64,000 bases of DNA. Source: PFJX01 sp964393825 (GTDB lineage: Bacteria; Pseudomonadota; Gammaproteobacteria; Burkholderiales; Thiobacillaceae). The translations under genes and the position numbers were made by a program. Numbering within the stretch: position 1 is the stretch's first letter; every line of letters begins with the position of its first letter. The stretch is from the NCBI GenBank assembly GCA_964393825.1, contig CAYMUY010000012.1, positions 1-64,000 on the forward strand. Reading direction: 5' to 3'. This document shows positions 35,215 through 43,724 of the stretch, piece after piece. The notes beneath the pieces are model-generated. The model did no database searches and was not told the DNA's origin. It was given only the letters and a program-made list of their open reading frames with translations.

Positions 35215-36183
35215 TCAAAATTCGCGGCTGACCGCGAAGGCCGATAATTCTAGCAAAGCGGCCTTGTATTGGCTATCTGGAATTACCGACAAAGCGTTAC
35301 GCGCCAAATCGGCTTCGGACTCCGCCTGGCGACGGGCGTGGTCGAGGGCGCCGGTGCTCTGCACAATGGCGAGAATTTCATCAAAGCGGCCGGCGTCGCC
35401 TTGTTTGATGGCGTTGCGGATGATTTCCGCCTGTTCCGATGTGCCGTGTTTCATGGCGAACAGCAAGGGGAGGGTGGGCTTGCCTTCAGCCAGATCGTCA
35501 CCGACGTTCTTGCCGATCACTTCGCTGCTCCCGGAGTAGTCCAGGACATCGTCGATGATCTGGAATGCGGTGCCCAGGTGCATGCCGTAATCGCCCAGAG
35601 CATCTTCCTGCGCGCGCGGAGCGCCCTGGATGATGGCGCCCAGGCGGCCGGCGGCTTCGAACAGCTTCGCGGTCTTGTAGCGGATGACGCGCAAATAGGC
35701 CGCCTCGTCGATGTCCGGGTCGTTGCAGTTCATCAGTTGCAGGACTTCGCCCTCGGCGATGATGTTGGTGGCATCGGAAAGCACATCCATGACTCGCATG
35801 CTGTGCAGCGACACCATCATCTGGAACGCGCGGGAATAGAGAAAATCACCCACCAACACGCTGGCGGCATTGCCGAACAGGGCATTGGCGGTGTCCCTGC
35901 CGCGCCGCAAGGAAGAGGCGTCCACCACATCATCGTGCAGCAGGGTGGCGGTGTGGATGAACTCGACCACGGCGGCGAGTTCGAAATGTTGCACGCCTAT
36001 GTGCCCCATCGCCTTGGCCGAAAGCACCACCAGAGCGGGGCGCAGGCGTTTGCCGCCACTGTGGATGATGTATTCGGAGACTTGTCGTACCAGTGCCACC
36101 TCGGAGTGCAGTCGCGCACGAATGACCTGATCGACCTGGGCCATGTCGGCGGTCAGCAGCGTTTGCAGCAGGGGGGATGACAC
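35215..36183 (-). CDS. ispB: Octaprenyl diphosphate synthase (polyprenyl synthetase)
   Basis: Trans-prenyl chain synthase that makes the isoprenoid tail of ubiquinone. The 322-residue protein has the first aspartate-rich motif LLHDDVVD (Asp84, Asp85, Asp88), second motif IIDDVLD (Asp211, Asp212, Asp215), GGKRLRPALV and GKNVGDDLAEGKPTLP. Chain length is inferred from family similarity; octaprenyl is typical of betaproteobacteria. It lies between two tRNA genes on the same strand, and the stop is close to tRNA-Pro. Confidence 0.94.
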   Translation of the reverse strand: MSSPLLQTLLTADMAQVDQVIRARLHSEVALVRQVSEYIIHSGGKRLRPALVVLSAKAMGHIGVQHFELAAVVEFIHTATLLHDDVVDASSLRRGRDTANALFGNAASVLVGDFLYSRAFQMMVSLHSMRVMDVLSDATNIIAEGEVLQLMNCNDPDIDEAAYLRVIRYKTAKLFEAAGRLGAIIQGAPRAQEDALGDYGMHLGTAFQIIDDVLDYSGSSEVIGKNVGDDLAEGKPTLPLLFAMKHGTSEQAEIIRNAIKQGDAGRFDEILAIVQSTGALDHARRQAESEADLARNALSVIPDSQYKAALLELSAFAVSREF

Positions 36184-36231
36184 GATGTGGATGGAACTCA
36201 GGTGAGGGGTGGAAAACAGGAACGTTATTTA

Positions 36232-36307
<76 letters not shown>

Positions 36308-36610
36308 CTGTTGGGGCGCGGATTATACATTTCTCGCGGAAATGCCCAAATCTGCTTCTTGCCCAACGAGTATCTAATTCGATCCGGTCGTCCGTGCGCC
36401 ACCCGCGTGACGCAGATCCAGCGTGAAAAGGGGGCCGGTACTTGTTCTCGTGACGGCCTCGCCGGCCCGTATCTCCTGCTGTGACGGCTGCAGGGAGCGT
36501 CTTGCCGGATGTTGCGTCGCGGCATAGTGGGAATGAAATAGGTTCTTGAATAATAAGCGGAAAAAGTGTATGTTAGCAGGCTCTAATATTTGTTCATGTG
36601 AGGTGCGAGT
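36308..36610. other. Intergenic region between tRNA-Thr and the rhodanese gene
   Basis: Divergent control region. It should contain the tRNA-Thr promoter and does contain the rhodanese promoter near 36546-36574. I see no gene; the long minus-strand open frames across it are shadows. Confidence 0.6.
36546..36574 (+). promoter_or_regulatory. Sigma-70-type promoter of the rhodanese gene
   Basis: TTGAAT at 36546-36551, a 17-base spacer, then TATGTT at 36569-36574. It lies about 35 bases before the rhodanese start. Both hexamers match the sigma-70 consensus in four of six positions or better and the spacing is ideal; the surrounding DNA is AT-rich compared with the genome. Confidence 0.65.
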
Positions 36611-36937
36611 ATGTTCGGCATGTACAACATCAAGGAACTGGACGTCGATGCCCTGGATGCCAGCAAGGAGCAGATTCATCTGATCGACGTGCGCACGGAA
36701 GGTGAGGTCTCGCGAGGGATCATCAACGGCGCCATTCACATTCCCTTGCACCTGCTGCCGTTGCGCGCCACTGAGATCCCGCAGGACAAACCGGTGGTGA
36801 TCTACTGCAACTCGGGTGCCCGTTCGGCCCAGGCCTGCGCCTTCATGGCCGCAAAGGGCTTCGAAAACATGCACAATCTGGCGGGTGGCATCATGGCCTG
36901 GGCGCGTTCCGGCAAGCCGCTCACGGCCCTGTCCTGA
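36611..36937 (+). CDS. Single-domain rhodanese-like sulfurtransferase
   Basis: 108-residue cytoplasmic rhodanese. Active-site cysteine is Cys66 in IYCNSGARSAQA, and HLIDVRTEGEVSRGIINGAIHIP is the typical N-terminal part. The six-residue active loop CNSGARS favours thiosulfate or persulfide sulfur. It is followed by a strong terminator, then tusA and dsrE2, a trio that in sulfur oxidisers moves sulfane sulfur from rhodanese to TusA. The start has GAGG upstream. Function as a persulfide donor is inference from the cluster. Confidence 0.92.
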   Translation: MFGMYNIKELDVDALDASKEQIHLIDVRTEGEVSRGIINGAIHIPLHLLPLRATEIPQDKPVVIYCNSGARSAQACAFMAAKGFENMHNLAGGIMAWARSGKPLTALS

Positions 36938-36982
36938 TCGCTTGATCCTGGTCACCTGGCTGCGTTGCAATCTCCCTGCAAG

Positions 36983-37009
36983 CGGCGTAAATTACGCCGG
37001 CTTTTTTTT
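36983..37009 (+). terminator. Rho-independent terminator between the rhodanese gene and tusA
   Basis: Stem 36983-36990 with 36992-36999 (the inner A/T pairs probably open into a loop), followed by eight T residues at 37002-37009. It separates the first gene from tusA and dsrE2, so these may be expressed at different levels or from a second start. Confidence 0.85.
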
Positions 37010-37039
37010 AGCAATTGCTAATTTTCTGAAGGAACAACC

Positions 37040-37267
37040 ATGAATTTCGACAAAGAACTCGATGCTCGCGGCCTCAACTGCCCCCTGCCCATCCTGCGCT
37101 GCAAGAAATCGCTGAACGAAATGACCTCTGGTCTGGTTCTCAAGGTGGTCTCCACCGACCCGGGTTCCGTCAAGGACTTCGCCGCCTTCGCCAAGCAAAC
37201 CGGCAATGAACTCCTCTCCTCCAGCGAAGCCGGTGGCGAGTACACCTTCTTCATCAAGAAGAAGTAA
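37040..37267 (+). CDS. tusA: Sulfur carrier protein TusA
   Basis: 75-residue sulfur-relay protein of the TusA/SirA family. The essential cysteine is Cys14 in GLNCPLPILRCKKSL, with the conserved CPxP. A C-terminal beta-alpha-beta-alpha-beta core (LVLKVVSTDPGSVKDFAAFAKQ, EYTFFIKKK) completes the fold. In cells TusA carries persulfide either to tRNA thiolation or to dissimilatory sulfur oxidation; the dsrE2 and rhodanese neighbours favour the second (inference). ATG 37040 follows GGAA. The gene lies 34 bases before dsrE2. Confidence 0.95.
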   Translation: MNFDKELDARGLNCPLPILRCKKSLNEMTSGLVLKVVSTDPGSVKDFAAFAKQTGNELLSSSEAGGEYTFFIKKK

Positions 37268-37300
37268 GTACTTTTTTCAATCGTTTCGAGAGGTGGTGTG

Positions 37301-37813
37301 ATGGACGATCAAAAGAAGATGGCGATCATCGCGACCAAGGGTACGTTGGACTGGGCCTATCCCCCGTTCATTCTGGCATCCACGGCCGCCGCGCTGGGTT
37401 ATGAAACCCAGATTTTCTTCACCTTCTACGGCCTGCAGATGCTCCGCAAGGATCTCAGCGGCCTGAAGGTCAGCCCCCTGGGTAACCCGGGCATGCCCAT
37501 GAAGATGCCTTTCGGACCCAAGTGGTTCAAGGACATCAACTGGAACATCCCGAACGCGGTTCAGGCCCTGGTGCCGGGCTATGAGTCCGTTGCCACCGTG
37601 TTGATGAAGCAGACCATCAAGAACAACGGTGTGGCTTCCATTCCTGAGTTGCGCGAACTGTGCCAGGAAGCCGAGGTCAAGTTCATCGCCTGTCAGATGA
37701 CGGTCGAGCTGTTCGGTTTCGAACACAGCGACTTCATCGATGGTGTCGAGTATGGTGGTGCTGCCACCTTCTTCGAATTCGCCGGCGAGACGGATATCTG
37801 CCTGTATATCTGA
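37301..37813 (+). CDS. dsrE2: DsrE2-like sulfurtransferase
   Basis: 170-residue DsrE-type protein. The N-terminus MAIIATKGTLDWAYPPFILASTAAALGYE and the central FFTFYGLQMLRKD are the DsrE fold; Cys131 in FIACQMTVELFGF and Cys121 are the likely sulfur-carrying residues. DsrE2 proteins accept sulfane sulfur from TusA in thiosulfate- and sulfur-oxidising bacteria. ATG 37301 follows GAGAGG; GTG 37298 is also in frame. It follows tusA and is closed by a strong terminator. Confidence 0.9.
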   Translation: MDDQKKMAIIATKGTLDWAYPPFILASTAAALGYETQIFFTFYGLQMLRKDLSGLKVSPLGNPGMPMKMPFGPKWFKDINWNIPNAVQALVPGYESVATVLMKQTIKNNGVASIPELRELCQEAEVKFIACQMTVELFGFEHSDFIDGVEYGGAATFFEFAGETDICLYI

Positions 37814-37831
37814 GCCAGGATCGTTTGTAAT

Positions 37832-37859
37832 AAAAAAGCCGCCTTCGGGCGGCTTTTTT
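37832..37859 (+). terminator. Rho-independent terminator after dsrE2
   Basis: Perfect 12-base arms (37832-37843, 37848-37859) with a stable TTCG loop and a six-T run, 19 bases past the dsrE2 stop codon. Confidence 0.95.
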
Positions 37860-37860
37860 A

Positions 37861-38336
37861 CGTCAATCACTGCAGATGTCACGGCAAACATGCTGGCAAC
37901 ATTGGCCTTGTGCACTCCGCTTGCTTGGCCATTGACGTTCGAGATGACGCATCTCGGGTGGCTGGAAATGCATACCTGCATGTTGCCAGACCTGGTACGC
38001 CGCTCTTTCAAGATTGTTGCGATCGCCTGGCCGGGTAATGTCAACCAGGATTGACCGTTTGGCACTGGAAGACTTGTTGCACATATATGAAAAAAATGCT
38101 CGCGTCATCTGCTGTTTAATCATGAAAAGGTACTGGTCTATTGGTACTAGCAAAATCCAATTACTGGCTCACCCTTGTTAATAATCAAAAGATTAGCATG
38201 TGCTTAAACGCTACTGCTATAGGGGTATTTCTGCCGCTATAACTTGCGATGGTTGACTTACGCCCTTACCATGCGCCGTGTTTTGCATGGATCAGTCCAT
38301 GTAATAACTTTCAAACGCGCTTTCGAGGAGACATTA
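37861..38336. other. AT-rich intergenic region upstream of the FadL-type gene
   Basis: No supported gene in about 480 bases. The second half (from 38040) is clearly richer in A and T than its surroundings and includes TGCTATAGG near 38212-38220, a possible extended -10 for the next gene. A 96-codon minus-strand frame (37863-38153) and a ten-codon plus frame near 38088 are not convincing. It may hold decayed DNA or a regulatory region. Confidence 0.5.
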
Positions 38337-39824
38337 ATGCGCAAGTCCCAGCTATTGCTCGCCCTGACCGCCATCGGTTTTACGGGGTCTGTTTTTGCAA
38401 CAAATGGTATGAACCTGGAAGGTTATGGTCCGATCGCTGCCGGTATGGGTGGGGCTTCGATGGCTTATGACAATGGCAATGCCGCGATCATGAACAATCC
38501 GGCCACGCTTGGGCTGATGCAGCAAGGCGCGCGGCTGGACCTGGCGGTGGGTATGCTGGGGCCGGATGTGACTTCGAAGATGACCGGTATGCCCAACGCG
38601 GTGTCCGGGGGCGACGCCTATTACATGCCAGCAGTGGGTTACTCGAGAAAATCAGGCCAGCTGGTCTACGGCGTCGGCATGTTTGCTCAGGGCGGCATGG
38701 GCACCGAGTACAGCGCCACCTCCTTCATGTCTGGTGGCTCTGGTCTGCCGACTCGTTCCGAGCTGGGGGTCGGACGCCTGATCGCCCCACTCGCCTACGA
38801 TGTCAACCCGAACCTGACGATCGGTGGTTCCGTTGACCTGGTCTGGGCGATGATGGACCTGAAAATGGGGCTCAACAGCCAGCAGTTCTTCGACATGACC
38901 GGTGCGCCCGCCGCCGCGGGCGGCATCGGCTCCGGTTTCACCTACGGTAAGGTGAGTGGCAGCATGATGACCTCATTCAATGGCGCGGTGGGGAGCGGCT
39001 TCCTGAATAATGGCACGGGTGCTGGAGCGGGTCTGGGTACCGGCCCGCTGAACTGGGGCTATTTTGATTTCTCCGATAACAGCGATTACACCGGCAAGGC
39101 GCGGACCACCGGCTGGGCTGGAAAAATCGGTTTTGTCTACAAGGCCAGCCCGGCGTTGACCATCGGCGGCACGTATCACTCCAAGACCGCGCTGGGCGAC
39201 ATGGACGGTGACGCGACCGTCAGTTTCAATGTTAATGCCGATACCGGCATGGCGGCTGGCGGCGCGGCATCGGGAACCTATGCCGCCATGACCATTCCCG
39301 TCAGCGGCAAGATTTCCGTGGTCGACTTCGAGTGGCCTGAAACCATTGGTTTGGGTCTGGCCTACCAGGCTTCGGACAAGTTGCTGGTGGCGGTGGACTA
39401 CAAGCGCATCAACTGGGCTGACGTGATGAAGAACTTCAAGATGAAGTTCGTCGCCGACAGCGGCCAGGCCAATCCGCTGGCCATGGGATTCGCCGGCACC
39501 ACGATGGACGCCACGATGTACCAGAACTGGGAAGATCAGGACGTGCTCAGCATTGGCATGGCCTACAAGGCGACCGATGCCATGACCCTGCGTGTAGGAG
39601 CGAGCATGGCCAACAATCCGATTCCGGACAAATACATGAATCCGCTGTTCCCGGCCATCGAGAAGAACCACTACACGGCGGGTGTGGGCTATGCGTTCAG
39701 CAAGGACACCGACGTCAACTTCTCGTTGCAGCATGCGCCGAAGGTGAGCCAGACCAACGGCTCCGGCGTGACCGTCGATCACAGCCAGACCAGCTGGCAA
39801 TTGATGTACAGCAAGCGCTTCTAA
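38337..39824 (+). CDS. FadL/TodX-family outer-membrane transport protein
   Basis: 495-residue long-chain fatty acid or hydrophobic-compound channel of the OMPP1/FadL/TodX family. It has a signal peptide (MRKSQLLLALTAIGFTGSVFA), the family N-terminus TNGMNLEGYGPIAAGMGGAS with the plug segment NNPATLGLM, a 14-strand barrel (WLLYSRK-like strands), and a C-terminal Phe (YSKRF). The frame opens 31 codons earlier, but ATG 38337 follows GAGGAG and gives the signal peptide. The periplasmic-protein gene downstream may be functionally linked. Confidence 0.92.
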   Translation: MRKSQLLLALTAIGFTGSVFATNGMNLEGYGPIAAGMGGASMAYDNGNAAIMNNPATLGLMQQGARLDLAVGMLGPDVTSKMTGMPNAVSGGDAYYMPAVGYSRKSGQLVYGVGMFAQGGMGTEYSATSFMSGGSGLPTRSELGVGRLIAPLAYDVNPNLTIGGSVDLVWAMMDLKMGLNSQQFFDMTGAPAAAGGIGSGFTYGKVSGSMMTSFNGAVGSGFLNNGTGAGAGLGTGPLNWGYFDFSDNSDYTGKARTTGWAGKIGFVYKASPALTIGGTYHSKTALGDMDGDATVSFNVNADTGMAAGGAASGTYAAMTIPVSGKISVVDFEWPETIGLGLAYQASDKLLVAVDYKRINWADVMKNFKMKFVADSGQANPLAMGFAGTTMDATMYQNWEDQDVLSIGMAYKATDAMTLRVGASMANNPIPDKYMNPLFPAIEKNHYTAGVGYAFSKDTDVNFSLQHAPKVSQTNGSGVTVDHSQTSWQLMYSKRF

Positions 39825-39845
39825 GCCACAAGCCTTAGAATACGC

Positions 39846-39877
39846 GGGCCGGTGGGCGTGAGCCTCCGGCCCTTTTT
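39846..39877 (+). terminator. Rho-independent terminator after the FadL-type gene
   Basis: Arms GGGCCGG (39846-39852) and CCGGCCC (39866-39872) with a 13-base loop, followed by five T residues. It ends the FadL-type transcript 22 bases past the stop. Confidence 0.75.
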
Positions 39878-39901
39878 CATGATGTTTCAATGGAGTGAGC
39901 G

Positions 39902-40774
39902 ATGCGAAAGCTGCTGATCACGCTGTTCTTGATGGGTTTCGCGCCCCTGGCCCTGGCCCTCAGCCCCTACTACTACGGCAACAAGGTACAGGCCGGCGAG
40001 GTTTCGACCGTCATTGCCCAGGTCGAGTCCAAGCTGTCCAACGCGGGTTTCCAGGTGGTCGGCAAGTACATGCCCCCCGGATTGCCGGGCTATGGCGTGG
40101 TGGTGGTGACCGATGATGGTTTGCTGAATATCGTGCGCAGGCTGGGTGGGGCCAATATCGTCGGCGCACCCATCCGGATCGGCGTCAAGTCCGATGGCAC
40201 GGTGTCCTACATGAACCTGGACTACTGGCAGCGCGCCTATTTCCGCAAGCAGTTCCCGTACGCGCAACGCGCGGTACGGGCGGCCCAGGCCAAACTGTCC
40301 AAGGCGCTGGGTACCGGCAAGCCGTTCGGCGGCAGCGTCGACAAGATCGACCTGTCCGATTATCAGTACATGTTCGGCATGGAGGGCTTCGACTCCGACA
40401 AGAACGTGGTCATGGAGCACCTCTCCTTCGATGATGCCATCAAGACCATTCAGGAGAATCTTGCGCGCGGCCTGGGCAAGACCAGCAAAGTCTATGAAAT
40501 CATCATGCCGGACAAGAAACTCGCGGTATTCGGCGTGGCGCTGAACGACGCCAAGGAAGGTGAAGGCTGGTGGGTCAAGAGTGTCGGTGCCGAGAACATC
40601 GCGGCGCTGCCCTACGAAATCTATGTGGTGGGCAACAAGGCGGAGCACCTGTTCGCGCGTTACCGGATCGCCCTGGGCTGGCCGAACGTGGGCATGGGCA
40701 CCTTCATGCGCATCGTCGAGGCCCCTGGCGTGATTCGCGATACCCTGACCGTGGTCGCGGGCGGAGCGCCCTAG
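39902..40774 (+). CDS. Exported protein with two DUF302-like halves
   Basis: 290-residue protein of unknown function with a signal peptide (MRKLLITLFLMGFAPLALA). The first half (STVIAQVESKLSNAGFQVVGKYMPPG, then GAPIRIGVKSDG) and the second (SFDDAIKTIQENLARGLGKTSKVYEI, then YEIYVVGNKAEHLFARYRI) resemble a DUF302-type beta-alpha fold, suggesting an internal duplication. It follows the FadL-type gene after a terminator and ends before another hairpin. DUF302 function is poorly known; the duplication is my reading by eye. Confidence 0.72.
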   Translation: MRKLLITLFLMGFAPLALALSPYYYGNKVQAGEVSTVIAQVESKLSNAGFQVVGKYMPPGLPGYGVVVVTDDGLLNIVRRLGGANIVGAPIRIGVKSDGTVSYMNLDYWQRAYFRKQFPYAQRAVRAAQAKLSKALGTGKPFGGSVDKIDLSDYQYMFGMEGFDSDKNVVMEHLSFDDAIKTIQENLARGLGKTSKVYEIIMPDKKLAVFGVALNDAKEGEGWWVKSVGAENIAALPYEIYVVGNKAEHLFARYRIALGWPNVGMGTFMRIVEAPGVIRDTLTVVAGGAP

Positions 40775-40822
40775 GCCTCTGCCCTGATTCTTGCCGCCTT
40801 CCAGGTGGCAAGGGGACACGAC

Positions 40823-40842
40823 AAGGCTCCTGCGGGAGCCTT
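40823..40842. terminator. Hairpin between the DUF302-like gene and mnmC
   Basis: Eight-base arms (40823-40830, 40835-40842) with a four-base loop, followed by TTCATC on the plus strand. It separates the convergent genes; the U run is weak. Confidence 0.6.
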
Positions 40843-42752
40843 CATCGTTTCTGGAGGCGGCGGTGTTCGCGCAAGGCGAAGCGAGCGGGGTCGATGGCGG
40901 CAACGAGATCGGTTTCAATGGGCAAGGGCTCGCCCGTGAGGCCGCTCGCCAGGGTTTCCGCCGCCAGCATCGCCCAGACCAGGCCGCGCGATCCCAGTCC
41001 GAGCAGGCCGTGGAGGCCCTCCCTGCGCGGCAGGTCGTTGAGTTGGAGGTCACGCGGCAACGCGGCCTCGGTGTCCGCCAGGGCGCCGACCATCGGCAGG
41101 CGGTCTGGCGTGGCGGCACGGAAGCCGACGCGACCGTCGAGGTTGCCTGGCGAGATCGTAGCGGCGGCGCCAGGCAGGATGCGTTCGAGGCGGGCGAAAT
41201 TGCCGGCATGTTCGGATTCGCGCAGTTCGCTGCCCTCGTCATAGGCATAGGAGGCACCCAGGCAGTGGATGCCGTCGACGGCGGGTGTGAGATAGCCCTC
41301 GCAGCAGGCGGGGAGGCGGAAATCGGGCAGCTGCCCTTGCCGGAGGTGGCTGACCTGGCCGCGAACCGGGGTGATCGGGAGGTCCGGCAGCAGATGGCGC
41401 GCCGCCGCGCCGGTCGTCAGGATCAGGATCGGTGCGCTGGCGATGCACGCGCCATCGCGGTCATGCAGCCGCCAGAGCTTGTCGACGTACTCGATGTGGC
41501 TGGCTTCCCGAGCCATGTGCAGCGCCAAGTGATTCCCCGCTGCCGCGAGCATGGCGCGACAGAGGTCGGGCGGGTTGGCCCAGCCGCCGCCGGGGAACAG
41601 CCAGGCGCCGTGCTGTGTCGCGTGACCGAGTCGTTCCCCGGCGGCTTGGCGGTCGAGAAAACGGACATAGTCGTCGGGGTAGTCGCCAGCCACCAGGACG
41701 TCGCGCATCTGCGTCTCGTGTGTCGCGTCGCGGGCGATCTGGAGGACGCCACCCAGGTCATGCCTTGATCCGTATCCGGCTGCCGCCAACGTCGTCAAGG
41801 CGCGTCTGGCATGCAGGAAACAGGCGCGGCTGAAGCGGGAGGCAAGGTTGTCGTCACGCGAGAGCAGGGGCCGCACGATCCCGGCGAGATTGCCGGAGCC
41901 TTCGCTGGCGGGTGCGATGTGGCGCTCCACCAGGGTGATCGACCAGCCACGCGCGGCGAGACGTTCGCTGATGGCGCAACCGGCGAGCCCGGCGCCTAGC
42001 ACCAGAGCGTGGTGACCGTGCGTATCAGGGGGTTCGATTGCAGAGGCGTGGGCCGGGGCGAGTGTCCCGGTGAGCATGTGGCGCTTGTGGCCGAAACCGG
42101 GGCGCTTGGCGACCTCGAAGCCGACTGTGCGCAGCGCCTCGCGAACCTCCCCGGCGACGCACCAGGTGGCGAGCGTGGCCGTGGGCGCGGCGAGGCGTGC
42201 CAGGTGGCGGAACAGGCCGGTCGACCACATCTCGGGGTTCTTCTTCGGGTCGAACCCATCCAGGTAGAAGGCATCCACCCGCGCCTCGCAGCGGCGCAGC
42301 ACGGTGTCCGCCTCGCCCAGGAGCAGGGTGAGGATGATGCGGCCGGAAGCGAATTCGAGCCGGTGGAATCCCGGGGTGAGTACCGGCCAGGCCGTGCGTA
42401 GGGCCAAGCTCAGCGGGGCAAATTCAGGCCAATATTGATGCAGGCGCGCCAGATCCTCGGCGCGGAAGGGGTGCTTTTCCACCGCGAGGTAGTGCAGGCG
42501 GTTGCAACGTTGGGGATCGTCCAGCCAGGCGGCCCAGGTGGCGAGAAAGTTGAGGCCGCTGCCGAAGCCGGTTTCCAGGATGACGAAGCGCTGCCGGCCC
42601 GCCCAGCGTTCGGGCAGGACATTGCCGTGCAGAAAGACATGCCGCGCCTGGCCTTGGCCGCCGTCTGCGGAGTGGTAGACGTCGTCGTAGGTCTCGGAAT
42701 ACGGCGTGCCGTTTTCGGTGTGGGCGAGGCGGGCGGGGGAGAGGCCGGGCAT
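40842..42752 (-). CDS. mnmC: Bifunctional tRNA 5-methylaminomethyl-2-thiouridine biosynthesis protein
   Basis: Two-step enzyme that finishes mnm5s2U at the wobble position of tRNAs. The 636-residue protein has an N-terminal SAM methyltransferase domain (residues 1-230) with ETGFGSGLNFLATW and DAFYLDGFDPKKNPEMW, and a C-terminal FAD-dependent oxidoreductase domain starting at HHALVLGAGLAGCAISERLAARG. Both domains are intact. It is likely the first or only gene of its transcript, with hslO 75 bases upstream on the same strand. Confidence 0.96.
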   Translation of the reverse strand: MPGLSPARLAHTENGTPYSETYDDVYHSADGGQGQARHVFLHGNVLPERWAGRQRFVILETGFGSGLNFLATWAAWLDDPQRCNRLHYLAVEKHPFRAEDLARLHQYWPEFAPLSLALRTAWPVLTPGFHRLEFASGRIILTLLLGEADTVLRRCEARVDAFYLDGFDPKKNPEMWSTGLFRHLARLAAPTATLATWCVAGEVREALRTVGFEVAKRPGFGHKRHMLTGTLAPAHASAIEPPDTHGHHALVLGAGLAGCAISERLAARGWSITLVERHIAPASEGSGNLAGIVRPLLSRDDNLASRFSRACFLHARRALTTLAAAGYGSRHDLGGVLQIARDATHETQMRDVLVAGDYPDDYVRFLDRQAAGERLGHATQHGAWLFPGGGWANPPDLCRAMLAAAGNHLALHMAREASHIEYVDKLWRLHDRDGACIASAPILILTTGAAARHLLPDLPITPVRGQVSHLRQGQLPDFRLPACCEGYLTPAVDGIHCLGASYAYDEGSELRESEHAGNFARLERILPGAAATISPGNLDGRVGFRAATPDRLPMVGALADTEAALPRDLQLNDLPRREGLHGLLGLGSRGLVWAMLAAETLASGLTGEPLPIETDLVAAIDPARFALREHRRLQKR

Positions 42753-42827
42753 GGGGGAGCGATCTCGGGTCGGAACCTGTGTGGCGCCGGCTGCCAGCCG
42801 GCTCGCGGGCGAGACGCCTGCTCTACA

Positions 42828-43694
42828 TCAGTGCAGGGTCGGCGATGGCGGCTCGAACAAGGCGGCGACGGCGGGGCCGTCGAGGCGGTAGTCGTGGTTG
42901 CAGATGTCATCACGGATCACGATCTCGCCCGTCTCCCGCAGGATGGCATCACATTCGGCACGACCCAGTGAGCGCAACATGTTCTGCACTTTTTCCCAGT
43001 CCTCGGGACAGTGGTGGCTGACCGGGCGGGCATCGTAGACGCGGATGTCTTCTTCCGGAAAGACGCGGCGCAACAGATCCAGTGGTGCCTGGCCAAGCAT
43101 TTCCGCCGGGCGCAGGGTGGCGAGCAGATGCTGGATGCGATTCCAGCCATCGGCGTCGCGCACATCGGCGCTCGGCAGCTGTTGCAGGAACAGGCCGACC
43201 GCGCGCTCCGGCCCCGCTGCCAGCACGAGTCGGGTGGGCAGTTGCTCGGACTGGCCGAGAAAATGTTCGAAAATCTCGGCAATGTTGCTGCCGACCAGGG
43301 GCACCAGGCTTTGGTAGGGTTGCTGCATGCCGGCCGCATCCAGGGTCAGCGCCAGTTGGCCATGGCCGAGCAGATCGGGCGCGGAAAGCTGGTCCCGCAG
43401 CTTGTCCGGCTGCCAGTGCGCCATGCCGCGCAGGCGCAGCTGTTCGTCGCAATCCAGCACCAGCAGGTTGACCGGCCCCTCGCCGCGCAATTGAAAGGTC
43501 ATGCGCCCGGGTTGTTTGAGATTGGCGGTGATCAGGGCGGTGACCGCGCTCATCTCGCCCAGCAGCCTGGCCACCGGCGCCGGGTAACCGCGTTTGGCCA
43601 GCAAGGAGCGCCAGGCGCCGTCGAGCGAGACGATGGCGCCGCGGATATCCAGGTGTTCGAACAGGAAAGGGTGAACGTGGTTGAGCGAGGGCAT
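42828..43694 (-). CDS. hslO: Hsp33-family chaperonin with degenerate zinc site
   Basis: Redox-regulated holdase chaperone, 288 residues. The N-terminal substrate-binding domain is normal (SAVTALITANLKQPGRMTFQLRG, EGPVNLLVLDCDEQLRLRG, PYQSLVPLVGSNIAEIFEHF). The C-terminal switch domain normally has CxC and CxxC; here only Cys229 (HHCPED) and Cys265 (DDICNH) remain. The second partner of the first pair is Glu231 and the first of the second pair is Asp262. A third cysteine (Cys248) is not at a switch position. Redox activation may be altered or lost. Confidence 0.85.
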   Translation of the reverse strand: MPSLNHVHPFLFEHLDIRGAIVSLDGAWRSLLAKRGYPAPVARLLGEMSAVTALITANLKQPGRMTFQLRGEGPVNLLVLDCDEQLRLRGMAHWQPDKLRDQLSAPDLLGHGQLALTLDAAGMQQPYQSLVPLVGSNIAEIFEHFLGQSEQLPTRLVLAAGPERAVGLFLQQLPSADVRDADGWNRIQHLLATLRPAEMLGQAPLDLLRRVFPEEDIRVYDARPVSHHCPEDWEKVQNMLRSLGRAECDAILRETGEIVIRDDICNHDYRLDGPAVAALFEPPSPTLH

Positions 43695-43724
43695 GGGTAC
43701 TTGAACTGGGAAGGGTGCGCGATT

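Noticed and set aside
38088..38120. Short plus-strand frame encoding MKKMLASSAV
   Set aside because: It looks like the start of a signal peptide but stops after ten codons and has no continuation in another frame that I recognise.
37863..38153. 96-codon minus-strand frame between dsrE2 and the FadL-type gene
   Set aside because: No family resemblance, no ribosome binding site and no membrane or signal features; probably chance.
38163..38180. Possible sigma-54 promoter (TGGCTC then TTG) before the FadL-type gene
   Set aside because: The spacing between the GG and GC elements is one base short and the conserved GC is absent.
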